Positions 32,146-40,161 of a DNA stretch of 64,000 nt are shown piece after piece. Under the pieces are notes generated by a model that did no database searches, was not told where the DNA came from, and worked only from the letters and a program-made list of their open reading frames with translations. The translations under genes and the position numbers were made by a program. Where the stretch lies: assembly GCA_016197365.1 (NCBI GenBank), contig JACPVS010000029.1, positions 1 through 64,000 of the forward strand. Reading direction: 5' to 3'. Source of the DNA: Mycolicibacterium cosmeticum (GTDB taxonomy: Bacteria > Actinomycetota > Actinomycetes > Mycobacteriales > Mycobacteriaceae). Within the stretch, counting starts at the first letter, position 1, and each line of letters begins with the position of its first letter.

Positions 32146-33612
32146 ATGGGCGAAACCTGCGTGCGCGACGAACTGCGGACACTGTTCCTGTTCGAGCACC
32201 TCACCGACGACCAGCTCGACACGTTGTGCCGTGCCGGCACCATCGAGACGTTCCCTGCGGGTCCGATCGTCACCGAAGGTGAGCAGGCCACCTGCTTCTA
32301 CGTGCTGATCGATGGCGAACTGATCATGTCGAAGCGCTCCGGCGGCGTCGACATCCAGACCAATCGCACCTCGCAGCGTGGCGTGTACTTCGGCGCGTGG
32401 TCGGCGTACATCCCCGGCGAGGAGCACATCTACATGGCCTCGGTTCGGTTGGTGGAGCCGTCGCGGGTGTTCGTATTGGACGCCGACGCGTTCGCCGCGT
32501 TCATGCGGGCGCAGTTCCCCATGGCCGTGCACCTTCTGGAGGGGCACCTCGTCGGCGGCAGGCGCCAGAGCCAGATCATCGGACAGCGCGAGAAACTGCT
32601 GGCGCTGGGCACCATCACCGCCGGGCTCACCCACCAGCTGAACAACCCGGCGGCCGCCACCGCCCGCGCCGTGGCCGACCTGCGTGAGGGTGTCGGCAAG
32701 ATGCGGCACAAGCTCGCCATGCTCGCCGACGGCAAGTTCTCCCCCGAGGCGCTGCGAGTACTCGTCACCATCCAGGACCAGGTCGCCGAACAGGTCGCCA
32801 AGAACAAGGGTGTCGAACTCACCGCGCTGGAAACCACCGACCGCGAGGACCAGGTCGGTGAGTGGCTCGAGGACCGTGGGATCGTCGGTGCGTGGGACTA
32901 CGCGCCCACCTTCGTCGAAGCCGGCCTCGACATCGACTGGCTGGAGGGCATCTCGGCCCAGATCGACGACGTCGACGCCACCGCTTCGTTGCAGGCCGCC
33001 ACCGGCTGGCTGAAATACACCATCGACAACGAGCTGCGGATGAACGAGATCGCCGAAGCCAGCCGCCGGATCTCCGCGTTGCTGGCCGGCGCCAAGCAGT
33101 ACTCGCAGATGGACCGCGGCTCGTATCAGAGCGCCGACGTCCACGAACTGCTGCGCAGCACCATCATGATGTTCGGCGACAAGATCGGGCATCAGGGCAA
33201 GCCGATCACCCTGATCAAGGATCTGGACAAGTCACTGCCCGAATTGCAGTGCTACCCAGGCGATCTCAATCAGGTGTGGACCAACATCATCGACAACGCC
33301 ATCCAGGCGATGAACGGGCACGGCACGTTGACGATGCGTACCGCGCGCGAGAGCGACGAGATGATCCGGGTCGAGATCTGCGATGACGGGCCGGGTATCC
33401 CCGAGGACATCATCGGCCGTATCTTCACGCCGTTCTTCACCACCAAGCCGTTCGGCGAGGGCACCGGGCTCGGCCTTGACCTGGCCTGGCGCATTGTCGT
33501 GGAGAAGCACGGCGGGGACATGCGCGTGGTGTCCGAACCGGGAAACACCCGCTTCATCGTCTGCCTGCCCGTGATCGCCCCGCGGCCCGACGAGGCCGAC
33601 CCCGCCGAATAG
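32146..33612 (+). CDS. Sensor histidine kinase with N-terminal cyclic-nucleotide-binding-like domain
   Basis: 488 aa; AAGGA precedes the ATG. Residues ~10-130 form a cNMP-binding (CRP/Crp-like) domain (LRTLFLFEHLTDDQLDTLCRA, FPAGPIVTEGEQATCFYVL). The kinase core follows: an H-box with His163 in LTHQLNNPAAA, a long helical dimerisation region, an N-box VWTNIIDNAIQAMN, and G-boxes DDGPGIP and GTGLGLDLAW. There is no membrane segment, so it is a cytosolic kinase. It sits next to the receiver-flavoprotein gene, its probable target. Whether the cNMP pocket binds cAMP cannot be told without the conserved phosphate-binding Arg; the PBC loop looks divergent. Confidence 0.9.
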   Translation: MGETCVRDELRTLFLFEHLTDDQLDTLCRAGTIETFPAGPIVTEGEQATCFYVLIDGELIMSKRSGGVDIQTNRTSQRGVYFGAWSAYIPGEEHIYMASVRLVEPSRVFVLDADAFAAFMRAQFPMAVHLLEGHLVGGRRQSQIIGQREKLLALGTITAGLTHQLNNPAAATARAVADLREGVGKMRHKLAMLADGKFSPEALRVLVTIQDQVAEQVAKNKGVELTALETTDREDQVGEWLEDRGIVGAWDYAPTFVEAGLDIDWLEGISAQIDDVDATASLQAATGWLKYTIDNELRMNEIAEASRRISALLAGAKQYSQMDRGSYQSADVHELLRSTIMMFGDKIGHQGKPITLIKDLDKSLPELQCYPGDLNQVWTNIIDNAIQAMNGHGTLTMRTARESDEMIRVEICDDGPGIPEDIIGRIFTPFFTTKPFGEGTGLGLDLAWRIVVEKHGGDMRVVSEPGNTRFIVCLPVIAPRPDEADPAE

Positions 33613-33671
33613 TTCGCCTCATGCGGATCCAATCGGAATACCGGCGGCGGCGCGACGGGTTGACTTGATCC

Positions 33672-34550
33672 ATGACACAGGGCACATCCTCTTCGCGCGA
33701 GCGCTCATCGAAACCGAATCTCGGACCGTACGGCGTCTTCGGCCACTACACCCAGTGGCAGCAGCTCTCCCCCGCTCAACTGCAAGAGATCGAAGCACTC
33801 GGTTATGGCGCCATCTGGGCCGGCGGATCACCACCCGCCGAGTTGGATTGGGTCGAGCCGCTGCTGGCGAGCACCACCACCCTGCAGGTGGCCACCGGCA
33901 TCGTGAACATCTGGACCGCCGACGCGGGCCCGACGGCGGAGTCGTTCCACCGCATCGACAACGCCTACCCCGGCCGTTTCCTGCTGGGCATCGGCGTGGG
34001 CCACCGCGAGGCGATCACCGAATACAAGAAGCCGCTCGACGCCCTCAACGATTATCTGGACAAGCTCGACGAGCACGGTGTACCCAAGGACCGTCGTGTC
34101 GTCGCCGCGCTGGGCCCGAAGGTGCTGCAGCTGTCCGCGGACCGGTCGGCGGGCGCGCACCCGTACCTGACCACCCCGGAGCACACCAGGCAGGCGCGTG
34201 AACTGCTCGGCAGCGAGGCTTTTATCGCCCCCGAGCACAAGGTCGTGCTGACCACCGACGCCGAGCAGGCCCGCGCGGCCGGCCGCAAGACCCTGGAGAT
34301 CTACCTCAACCTGGACAACTACCTCAACAGCTGGAAGCGGTTGGGGTTCACCGACTCCGACGTGGCCAAGCCGGGCAGCGATCGCCTGGTGGATGCGGTG
34401 GTCGCGCACGGCACCGTCGACGCGATTGCGGCACGCCTGCGTGAGCACCGCGATGCCGGCGCCGACCACGTGCCGGTGCAGGTGCTCACCTCGCCGGACA
34501 AGCTCGTCGCCGCATTGACCGAACTCGCCGGTCCGCTGGGCCTGCGGTAA
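33672..34550 (+). CDS. LLM-class F420-dependent oxidoreductase (copy 1, Rv3463-like)
   Basis: 292 aa luciferase-like monooxygenase fold: YGVFGHYTQWQQLSP, ATGIVNIWTADA, RFLLGIGVGH and GADHVPVQVL are typical of mycobacterial F420-dependent oxidoreductases. The closest family member by pattern and position is Rv3463, which lies next to infA in M. tuberculosis. The enzyme would transfer hydride between F420H2 and an unknown substrate. It is 15 bp from the paralogous copy 2, probably one transcript. The N-terminal ~18 residues are polar and could be an over-extension of the start. Confidence 0.88.
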   Translation: MTQGTSSSRERSSKPNLGPYGVFGHYTQWQQLSPAQLQEIEALGYGAIWAGGSPPAELDWVEPLLASTTTLQVATGIVNIWTADAGPTAESFHRIDNAYPGRFLLGIGVGHREAITEYKKPLDALNDYLDKLDEHGVPKDRRVVAALGPKVLQLSADRSAGAHPYLTTPEHTRQARELLGSEAFIAPEHKVVLTTDAEQARAAGRKTLEIYLNLDNYLNSWKRLGFTDSDVAKPGSDRLVDAVVAHGTVDAIAARLREHRDAGADHVPVQVLTSPDKLVAALTELAGPLGLR

Positions 34551-34565
34551 CCGAAAGGGACAGCC

Positions 34566-35411
34566 ATGACGATCAATGTGGGCCGCTACGGGGTGTGGAC
34601 ATTCGGCAAGGTCTCCCCCGAACAGGCCGTCGCCATCGAGAAGCTAGGTTATGGCGCCGTGTGGATCGGCGGCTCCCCGGCCGGGGATCTGCCCTTCGCC
34701 GAGGGCATCCTGGACGCCACCGACACCCTGCAACTGGCCACCGGCATCATCAACGTGTGGACGTCGCCGGCCGAACAGTCCGCCGAGACCTACCACCGTC
34801 TGGAGAAGTCTCATCCCGGACGTTTCCTGCTGGGTATCGGTATCGGGCATCCGGAGCACACCGAGGAATACCGCAAACCTTACGACGTCCTGGTCGAGTA
34901 CCTCGACGCACTGGACGCCGCAGGTGTGCCCCCGGAGCGACGGGTGGTCGCCGCGCTCGGCCCGAAGGTACTGCGCCTCTCGCGTGATCGCAGCGCCGGT
35001 GCGCATCCGTACCTGACCACGCCCGAGCACACCGCCGAGGCCCGGAAGGTGTTGGGAGAGGGCGTTTTCCTGGCGCCCGAGCACAAGGTGGTTCTGACCG
35101 ACGGTTCACCCGAGGCGACCGAGGCGGCCCGCAAGGTCGGCCGCGAGACCGTCGACTTCTATCTGAATCTGAGCAACTACCTGAACAACTGGCGCCGGCT
35201 GGGCTTCAGCGAAGAGGACATCGCCAAGCCCGGTAGCGACACGTTGATCGACGCCGTGGTGGCGCACGGCACCGCCGATGCGATCGCCGCGCGACTGACG
35301 GAGCATCTCGACGCGGGCGCCGATCACGTGACCATTCAGGTGCTCGGCGGATGGGACAAGCTGTTGCCGACCCTGACCGCACTTGCCGGACCGTTGGGCC
35401 TCAAGGCATAG
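34566..35411 (+). CDS. LLM-class F420-dependent oxidoreductase (copy 2)
   Basis: 281 aa. It is aligned end to end with copy 1 (YGVWTFGKVSPEQAVAIEKL, LATGIINVWTSPAEQ, RFLLGIGIGHPEH, GADHVTIQVLGG), clearly a tandem duplication that has diverged. Both retain the glycines that line the F420 site. GAAAGGGA precedes the ATG. A 13-bp hairpin at 35418-35460 follows the stop and separates it from the convergent glycoside hydrolase gene. Confidence 0.88.
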   Translation: MTINVGRYGVWTFGKVSPEQAVAIEKLGYGAVWIGGSPAGDLPFAEGILDATDTLQLATGIINVWTSPAEQSAETYHRLEKSHPGRFLLGIGIGHPEHTEEYRKPYDVLVEYLDALDAAGVPPERRVVAALGPKVLRLSRDRSAGAHPYLTTPEHTAEARKVLGEGVFLAPEHKVVLTDGSPEATEAARKVGRETVDFYLNLSNYLNNWRRLGFSEEDIAKPGSDTLIDAVVAHGTADAIAARLTEHLDAGADHVTIQVLGGWDKLLPTLTALAGPLGLKA

Positions 35412-35417
35412 CGCAAC

Positions 35418-35460
35418 GACCGAAGTGACCCGCCGCCCACGGCGACAGGTCACTTCGGTC
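35418..35460. terminator. Bidirectional terminator-like hairpin between LLM copy 2 and the glycoside hydrolase
   Basis: GACCGAAGTGACC (35418-35430) pairs perfectly with GGTCACTTCGGTC (35448-35460) around a 17-nt loop. It sits between two convergent genes. There is no T-run, as is common for mycobacterial terminators. Confidence 0.6.
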
Positions 35461-35470
35461 ATCGATGCCG

Positions 35471-37513
35471 CTATCGGCGGCCGCTTCCCGCATGTTCGGC
35501 ACGGCGGTGGTTGCCGCCGCCGTCAGCATGCCGGTCACCGCGGTCGTGGCGGCCCGCCGACCTGCGCGGGCCGGGATCCGAAGAGCCGCTGTCGCGCCCG
35601 TTCGCGGACGGACCCTTGGCGTCATCCCGAGCGGGCGTGCGGGGTGCGTCCCGGCGTGCCGTCTTGGGCGTATCGTCCTGTTCCGCAGTCGAATCGGTGT
35701 CGCTGGAGGTGGTCGCGGGAGTCGCCGGAGTTGCCGGAGTTGCCGGGGTCGCGGGAGTTGCCGGGGTTGCCGGCGTCGCGGGCGTGGCCGGGGTGGCCGG
35801 GGTGGCCGCATCCTCACGATTCACCGCCGCCGCAAGCCTTCTCGCTGCGGCCGGATTCTGTTCGGCGACCGCGGCCACCTGCTGCTGCGCGGAGTCCGCG
35901 CTCTCGGCGGCAGTCGCGTCCTGCTCATCGGCAGCACGATCCTTGGCCGCCGCAAGCATTCTGGCCACTACCGGATTCTTCTTGACCGCCGCCGCAATCC
36001 GCTGCGCAATGGTCGGGGCGCTCTTCGTGGTGGCAGCCGGCTCCGCTGCCGCCAGCGTCGCAACCGCGGTCGGGGCGGCCTCGGCAGCCGGATCCGTAGC
36101 CGCCGCTGCTGCGACATCCGCGGCCAGCGCAGTCGCCGGCTCGACCGATTCGACACTCTGCAGTTGCTGGCTCAGCGTCGAAAGCTGTGCCGCCACAGCC
36201 GGGTCGGCCGCATCAGTGGTCGCCGTGGCGAGCTGATCGGTGAGCGTCTCCAGCTGTGCCGCGACCGTCGGATCCGCCGCCGCGATCGCAGCGAGCTGCT
36301 GGGCCGGCGTAGCCGCGGCGGCGGTGGCAGCTGCAGCGGCGTCCGTAGCCGTCGAGGCGGTGTTCAGCGTCACCATCCGCGACGAATCCAGCGGTGTGGT
36401 CAGGGCCGTCAACGCCACCGCGGGATCTGCTGCCGCACTGCTGGTCAACGCCTTGATCACCGCCACGGCTGCCTTCGGTGTCCAGTCGGTGCGGTAGACG
36501 CCGAAGTTGTCCTCGTCGTTCGTGCTTCCGGTGTTGGTGTCCTGCAAGGTGTAGATGAACGCCGGACCGGCGTAGGGCAGCGTGCGCCAGTCGGTGACCA
36601 TGTCCTGGATGTAGTCCGCCTGCTGCTGCTCACTCACGGCGTTGGTCGGCAAGCCGTACTCGGTGGACCAGATCTGCTTGCTGACATCACCATTGGCCAC
36701 CATCAGATTCCGGATGTCGGTGAGCTGATTGATCGGCGAATTGGCCAGGGTCTCACCCTCGGAGAACTTCGTCGTGTACTGGTACGGGTGGAACGACAAT
36801 GCGTCGAAGTTGCCCTCGGCGCCGGCCGCGTACATCCCCTTCACGAAGTCCACCGGGTTCATCGTCAGGTTGCCCCACGTGAGACCCGCGCCGACCACGC
36901 CCCCGATCACGGTGGCGTCCGGATCGGCAGCCTTGATCTGCGGGTAGGCCGCCTTCAACAACTGGGTGTACGACGCCGGATCCGGTTGCGGGTTATAGAA
37001 GAAACCGGCATTCGGTTCGTTCCACACCTCATAAGCCGAGATCTTGCCGGCGTACCTGTCGGCCAGAACCCCCGTGAAGTTTCCGAACGTCTGGGGGTTC
37101 GACGGCGGCGTGTAGTACCCCGACCCGGGCTTGGAAGCCCACGACGGTGTGGTGGTGACCGCCGCCAGCACACCCATGTTGCGTTCGGCCGCCGCATTCA
37201 CCAGGTTGTCGAGCGCGGTCCAGTTGTAGTAACCCGGCGCCTGCTCGATACCCGCCCAGAAGACACCGATGCGAATGGTGTTGACTCCCATGGCCTGCAT
37301 CGCATCCAGCGCCTGGTCCTGCGCTGCGGGCGAGTCCCAGATGAGGTCGGAATCGGCGATACCCAGTGTGTCCGAAGACGTGTCGATCGCCGCCGCCAGC
37401 GCCACGTCCATGGGCGTGGTCCCCGGACCTGTGTACGCCAGCACCGCCGAGGCGCTGATGATCGCGATGGAGCCGACCACGAATTTATTGGTCCTGCAAA
37501 CGATGTGCCTCAC
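35471..37513 (-). CDS. Secreted glycoside hydrolase (clan GH-A type) with low-complexity PAT-repeat tail
   Basis: 680 aa from GTG 37513. A hydrophobic N-terminus (FVVGSIAIISASAVLAYTG) acts as signal or anchor. Residues ~50-345 are a TIM-barrel hydrolase of clan A: acid/base Glu166 in EVWNEPNAG and nucleophile Glu285 in WSTEYGLP, plus NTIRIGVFWAGIEQ near the start (GH39/GH5-like). The rest is Ala-rich, including helical AQQLAAIAAADPTVAAQL-type repeats. A run of about ten PAT triplets comes next, then a highly basic Arg/His/Gly-rich end (RRSAGRHDRGDRHADGG). It is probably a wall-active or polysaccharide-degrading enzyme held at the surface. The substrate is unknown. Confidence 0.85.
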   Translation of the reverse strand: MRHIVCRTNKFVVGSIAIISASAVLAYTGPGTTPMDVALAAAIDTSSDTLGIADSDLIWDSPAAQDQALDAMQAMGVNTIRIGVFWAGIEQAPGYYNWTALDNLVNAAAERNMGVLAAVTTTPSWASKPGSGYYTPPSNPQTFGNFTGVLADRYAGKISAYEVWNEPNAGFFYNPQPDPASYTQLLKAAYPQIKAADPDATVIGGVVGAGLTWGNLTMNPVDFVKGMYAAGAEGNFDALSFHPYQYTTKFSEGETLANSPINQLTDIRNLMVANGDVSKQIWSTEYGLPTNAVSEQQQADYIQDMVTDWRTLPYAGPAFIYTLQDTNTGSTNDEDNFGVYRTDWTPKAAVAVIKALTSSAAADPAVALTALTTPLDSSRMVTLNTASTATDAAAAATAAAATPAQQLAAIAAADPTVAAQLETLTDQLATATTDAADPAVAAQLSTLSQQLQSVESVEPATALAADVAAAAATDPAAEAAPTAVATLAAAEPAATTKSAPTIAQRIAAAVKKNPVVARMLAAAKDRAADEQDATAAESADSAQQQVAAVAEQNPAAARRLAAAVNREDAATPATPATPATPATPATPATPATPATPATPATTSSDTDSTAEQDDTPKTARRDAPRTPARDDAKGPSANGRDSGSSDPGPRRSAGRHDRGDRHADGGGNHRRAEHAGSGRR
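35711..35810. repeat. 9-bp minisatellite encoding the PAT repeats
   Basis: Roughly eleven imperfect copies of GTYGCCGGN in tandem within the hydrolase gene, giving the Pro-Ala-Thr run. The copies differ mainly at third codon positions. Confidence 0.75.
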
Positions 37514-37956
37514 GATGATTTCCCTTCCCCTTGGTGAGCTGCGTCACTAGGAGCCATACCCGGGGTCTCGCGGCGTCATTCACTCAGCTTGGGAAAGGAA
37601 GTAACTGTAGAAAATGGCAGATCCGTCAATCTTGCAGTTCAACGGCTGATGCAGCAAATCAACGATCTTGAAAATAATTAGCTAGAACCGCTAGCGATGG
37701 GTAGGGTGCCGGAATACCTGTTTCATGCCGTCACCAGCGGAATTGACGCCTCCGGCCGTCTGCCGAAAGGGCCTCCAGCAACTTCCGGGCCCATCCGGGC
37801 GGAAACGGCAAAAGTACAAACGCCGGCGCGCTCTGCTCATCCGCCGCCGGAAAGTTTTTTTGAAATGGTGCCGCTCGAGGGCCGTCATCGCATCGTCAGG
37901 CGCCGCTATACCCACGACGGAGTGACGAATCGACCGCAGTGGTGAGCTCAGGTCAC
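37514..37956. other. 443-bp intergenic region upstream of the glycoside hydrolase
   Basis: No credible gene. The part at 37600-37690 is unusually A+T-rich for this genome and holds the small inverted repeat GCTAG-AACCG-CTAGC (37681-37695). It probably contains the hydrolase promoter (minus strand) and the end of the osmC transcript. The readings through it lack ribosome-binding sites and typical codon use. Confidence 0.5.
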
Positions 37957-38433
37957 CTATTGACCGCGCACCAAATACCGCGCCTCGCAACGGACGTCGA
38001 AGTTGACCGAGTTGGCGATGAAGCACAGCTGGTGGGCACGCTCATGTACGCCGGGCAGCTTGTCGGCATCCCGCGGGTCGTCGATCTCCACCTGCGGGCG
38101 CAAGATCACGTCGGAGAAGTGCCCGCCACCGTCCGGCGTCTCGACCATGGTGCCGGACGGGTGATCGGTATAGCCGGTGACGACGATTCCCTGTTGCGCG
38201 CAGAGCGCCAGCACCCACAGCATGTGGCATTGCGACAGGGTGGCCACCAGCAGTTCCTCGGGATTCCACCGATCCGGCGACCCGCGGAAAGCCGGGTCGG
38301 CGGACCCGGGGATCGTGGCCTTGCCGGGCGCGCTGAGGTCGTGCGAACGCGCATAGTCGCGATATCCACTGGTTCCCGTACCGGTGTTCCCGGTCCACGT
38401 CACGTCCAGCTCGTACTCGTGAACCCCGGCCAT
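37957..38433 (-). CDS. OsmC/Ohr-family peroxidase-like protein
   Basis: 158 aa with the OsmC fold pattern: HEYELDVTWTGNTGTGTSGY at the start, DRWNPEELLVATLSQCHMLWVLALC with the conserved central Cys pair, and ANSVNFDVRCEARYL at the end. Members of this family reduce organic peroxides with two catalytic Cys; the two Cys in the central helix are spaced as in OsmC proteins. It stands alone, divergent from mmsA (201 bp between starts). Confidence 0.88.
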   Translation of the reverse strand: MAGVHEYELDVTWTGNTGTGTSGYRDYARSHDLSAPGKATIPGSADPAFRGSPDRWNPEELLVATLSQCHMLWVLALCAQQGIVVTGYTDHPSGTMVETPDGGGHFSDVILRPQVEIDDPRDADKLPGVHERAHQLCFIANSVNFDVRCEARYLVRGQ

Positions 38434-38530
38434 CCGTCACCTCAGCGGTCGATCGTTGCCGGCGCGGCAGCCCCGCGCCGAAGTAAATATAGGTCGGCGA
38501 TCCGCCGTCCGATCGCCCGGTGACGGCCTC

Positions 38531-38560
38531 TTGCCAACTCGACAGCACCATTACTAGGAT
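38531..38560 (+). promoter_or_regulatory. Probable promoter of the mmsA operon
   Basis: TTGCCA (38531-38536), an 18-bp spacer and TAGGAT (38555-38560) form a -35/-10 pair, giving a leader of about 68 nt before the mmsA ATG. Confidence 0.45.
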
Positions 38561-38634
38561 ATGCAAGTATCTCGGGTCGCGGCCCGGATCTCTCGCGCAC
38601 AACTCTCTGGGCACAACCTCTCGGGACGGACGTC

Positions 38635-40155
38635 ATGACCACACAGATTCCGCACTTCATCAACGGCGAGCGCAGCAACCTCGCATCCACCCGCACCGCC
38701 GACGTGCTCAACCCCAGCACCGGCGAGGTCCAGGCCCAGGTGCTGCTGGCCTCGACCGCCGACGTCGACACCGCCGTCGCCAACGCCGTCGAAGCCCAGA
38801 AAGTATGGGCCGGATTCAACCCGCAACGCCGCGCCCGGGTCTTCATGAAATTCGTCGACCTGGTCAACCAGAACGCCGACGAACTCGCCCAACTGCTGTC
38901 CATCGAACACGGCAAGACCGTGCCCGACTCCCTCGGCGACATCCAGCGCGGTATCGAGGTCATCGAATTCGCCATCGGCATCCCACACCTACTCAAGGGC
39001 GAATTCACCGAAGGCGCGGGCACCGGCATCGACGTGTACTCGATCCGCCAGCCCCTCGGCGTCGTCGCCGGCATCACCCCGTTCAACTTCCCCGCCATGA
39101 TCCCGCTCTGGAAAGCCGGCCCCGCCCTGGCATGCGGAAACGCCTTCATCCTCAAGCCCTCCGAACGCGACCCCTCGGTGCCGCTGCGCCTGGCCGAACT
39201 GTTCATCGAGGCGGGCCTACCCCCGGGCGTCTTCCAGGTCGTCCAAGGCGACAAGGAGGCCGTCGACGCCATCCTCACCCACCCGGACGTGCAGGCCGTC
39301 GGCTTCGTCGGCAGCTCCGACATCGCGCAGTACATCTACTCCACCGCCGCCGCACACGGAAAACGCTCGCAATGCTTCGGCGGCGCCAAGAACCACATGA
39401 TCGTGCTGCCCGACGCCGACCTCGACCAGGCCGTCGACGCCCTCATCGGCGCCGGCTACGGCAGCGCCGGTGAACGATGCATGGCGATCAGCGTCGCCGT
39501 GCCCGTCGGCGAAGAAACCGCAAACCGCCTGCGCGCCAGGCTCGTCGAGCGCGTCAACCAGCTGCGCGTCGGACACAGCCTGGACCCCAAAGCCGACTAC
39601 GGCCCACTGGTCACCGGCGCCGCACTCGAACGCGTCCGCGACTACATCGGCCAAGGCGTCGACGCCGGCGCCGAACTCGTCGTCGACGGCCGCGAACGCG
39701 CCACCGACGAACTCACCTTCGACGACCAGGACCTGTCGAAGGGCTACTTCATCGGCCCCACCCTGTTCGACCACGTCACCACCGACATGTCGATCTACAC
39801 CGACGAAATCTTCGGACCCGTGCTGTGCATCGTGCGCGCCGAGGACTACGAAGCCGCCCTCGAACTACCCACCAAACACGAATACGGCAACGGCGTAGCC
39901 ATCTTCACCCGCGACGGCGACGCAGCCCGCGACTTCGTCTCCCGCGTCCAGGTCGGCATGGTCGGGGTCAACGTACCCATCCCGGTTCCGGTGGCCTACC
40001 ACACCTTCGGCGGCTGGAAGCGCTCCGGCTTCGGCGATCTCAACCAACACGGACCCGCCTCGATCCAGTTCTACACCAAGGTCAAGACCGTCACCGAGCG
40101 CTGGCCCTCAGGCATCAAGGATGGCGCCGAGTTCGTCATCCCGACCATGAAGTAG
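38635..40155 (+). CDS. mmsA: CoA-acylating methylmalonate-semialdehyde dehydrogenase
   Basis: 506 aa, full length. It has the aldehyde dehydrogenase motifs ITPFNFPAMIPLWK, GSSDIAQYIYSTAA and the catalytic Cys282 in GSAGERCMAI. The family converts methylmalonate semialdehyde with CoA to propionyl-CoA, the last committed step of valine (and thymine/myo-inositol) breakdown; residues around the Cys fit MmsA rather than ordinary ALDH. It heads a three-gene operon with acyl-CoA dehydrogenase (6 bp) and mmsB, the same set as Rv0753c-Rv0751c. Codons are strongly biased to C at third positions compared with neighbours. Confidence 0.93.
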   Translation: MTTQIPHFINGERSNLASTRTADVLNPSTGEVQAQVLLASTADVDTAVANAVEAQKVWAGFNPQRRARVFMKFVDLVNQNADELAQLLSIEHGKTVPDSLGDIQRGIEVIEFAIGIPHLLKGEFTEGAGTGIDVYSIRQPLGVVAGITPFNFPAMIPLWKAGPALACGNAFILKPSERDPSVPLRLAELFIEAGLPPGVFQVVQGDKEAVDAILTHPDVQAVGFVGSSDIAQYIYSTAAAHGKRSQCFGGAKNHMIVLPDADLDQAVDALIGAGYGSAGERCMAISVAVPVGEETANRLRARLVERVNQLRVGHSLDPKADYGPLVTGAALERVRDYIGQGVDAGAELVVDGRERATDELTFDDQDLSKGYFIGPTLFDHVTTDMSIYTDEIFGPVLCIVRAEDYEAALELPTKHEYGNGVAIFTRDGDAARDFVSRVQVGMVGVNVPIPVPVAYHTFGGWKRSGFGDLNQHGPASIQFYTKVKTVTERWPSGIKDGAEFVIPTMK

Positions 40156-40161
40156 CCGGCC

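Noticed and set aside
30404..32182. Minus-strand reading (592 codons) opposite the response-regulator flavoprotein
   Set aside because: Shadow of a clearly coding gene; no start site, motif or family pattern.
35711..35810. Possible CRISPR-like array (regular short repeats)
   Set aside because: The units are 9 bp without spacers, in frame, and encode Pro-Ala-Thr triplets. It is a coding minisatellite.
35465..37537. Long plus-strand reading (690 codons) opposite the glycoside hydrolase
   Set aside because: Antisense to a gene with intact catalytic motifs; the translation is Arg-rich without domains.
37691..38026. 111-codon minus-strand reading in the gap beside osmC
   Set aside because: Overlaps the end of osmC, lacks a ribosome-binding site and has Arg-rich atypical composition.
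38635..40155. mmsA as a horizontally acquired gene because of its strong C-ending codon bias
   Set aside because: The whole mmsA-dehydrogenase-mmsB set is standard in mycobacteria, and the bias may reflect expression. Not enough to claim transfer.
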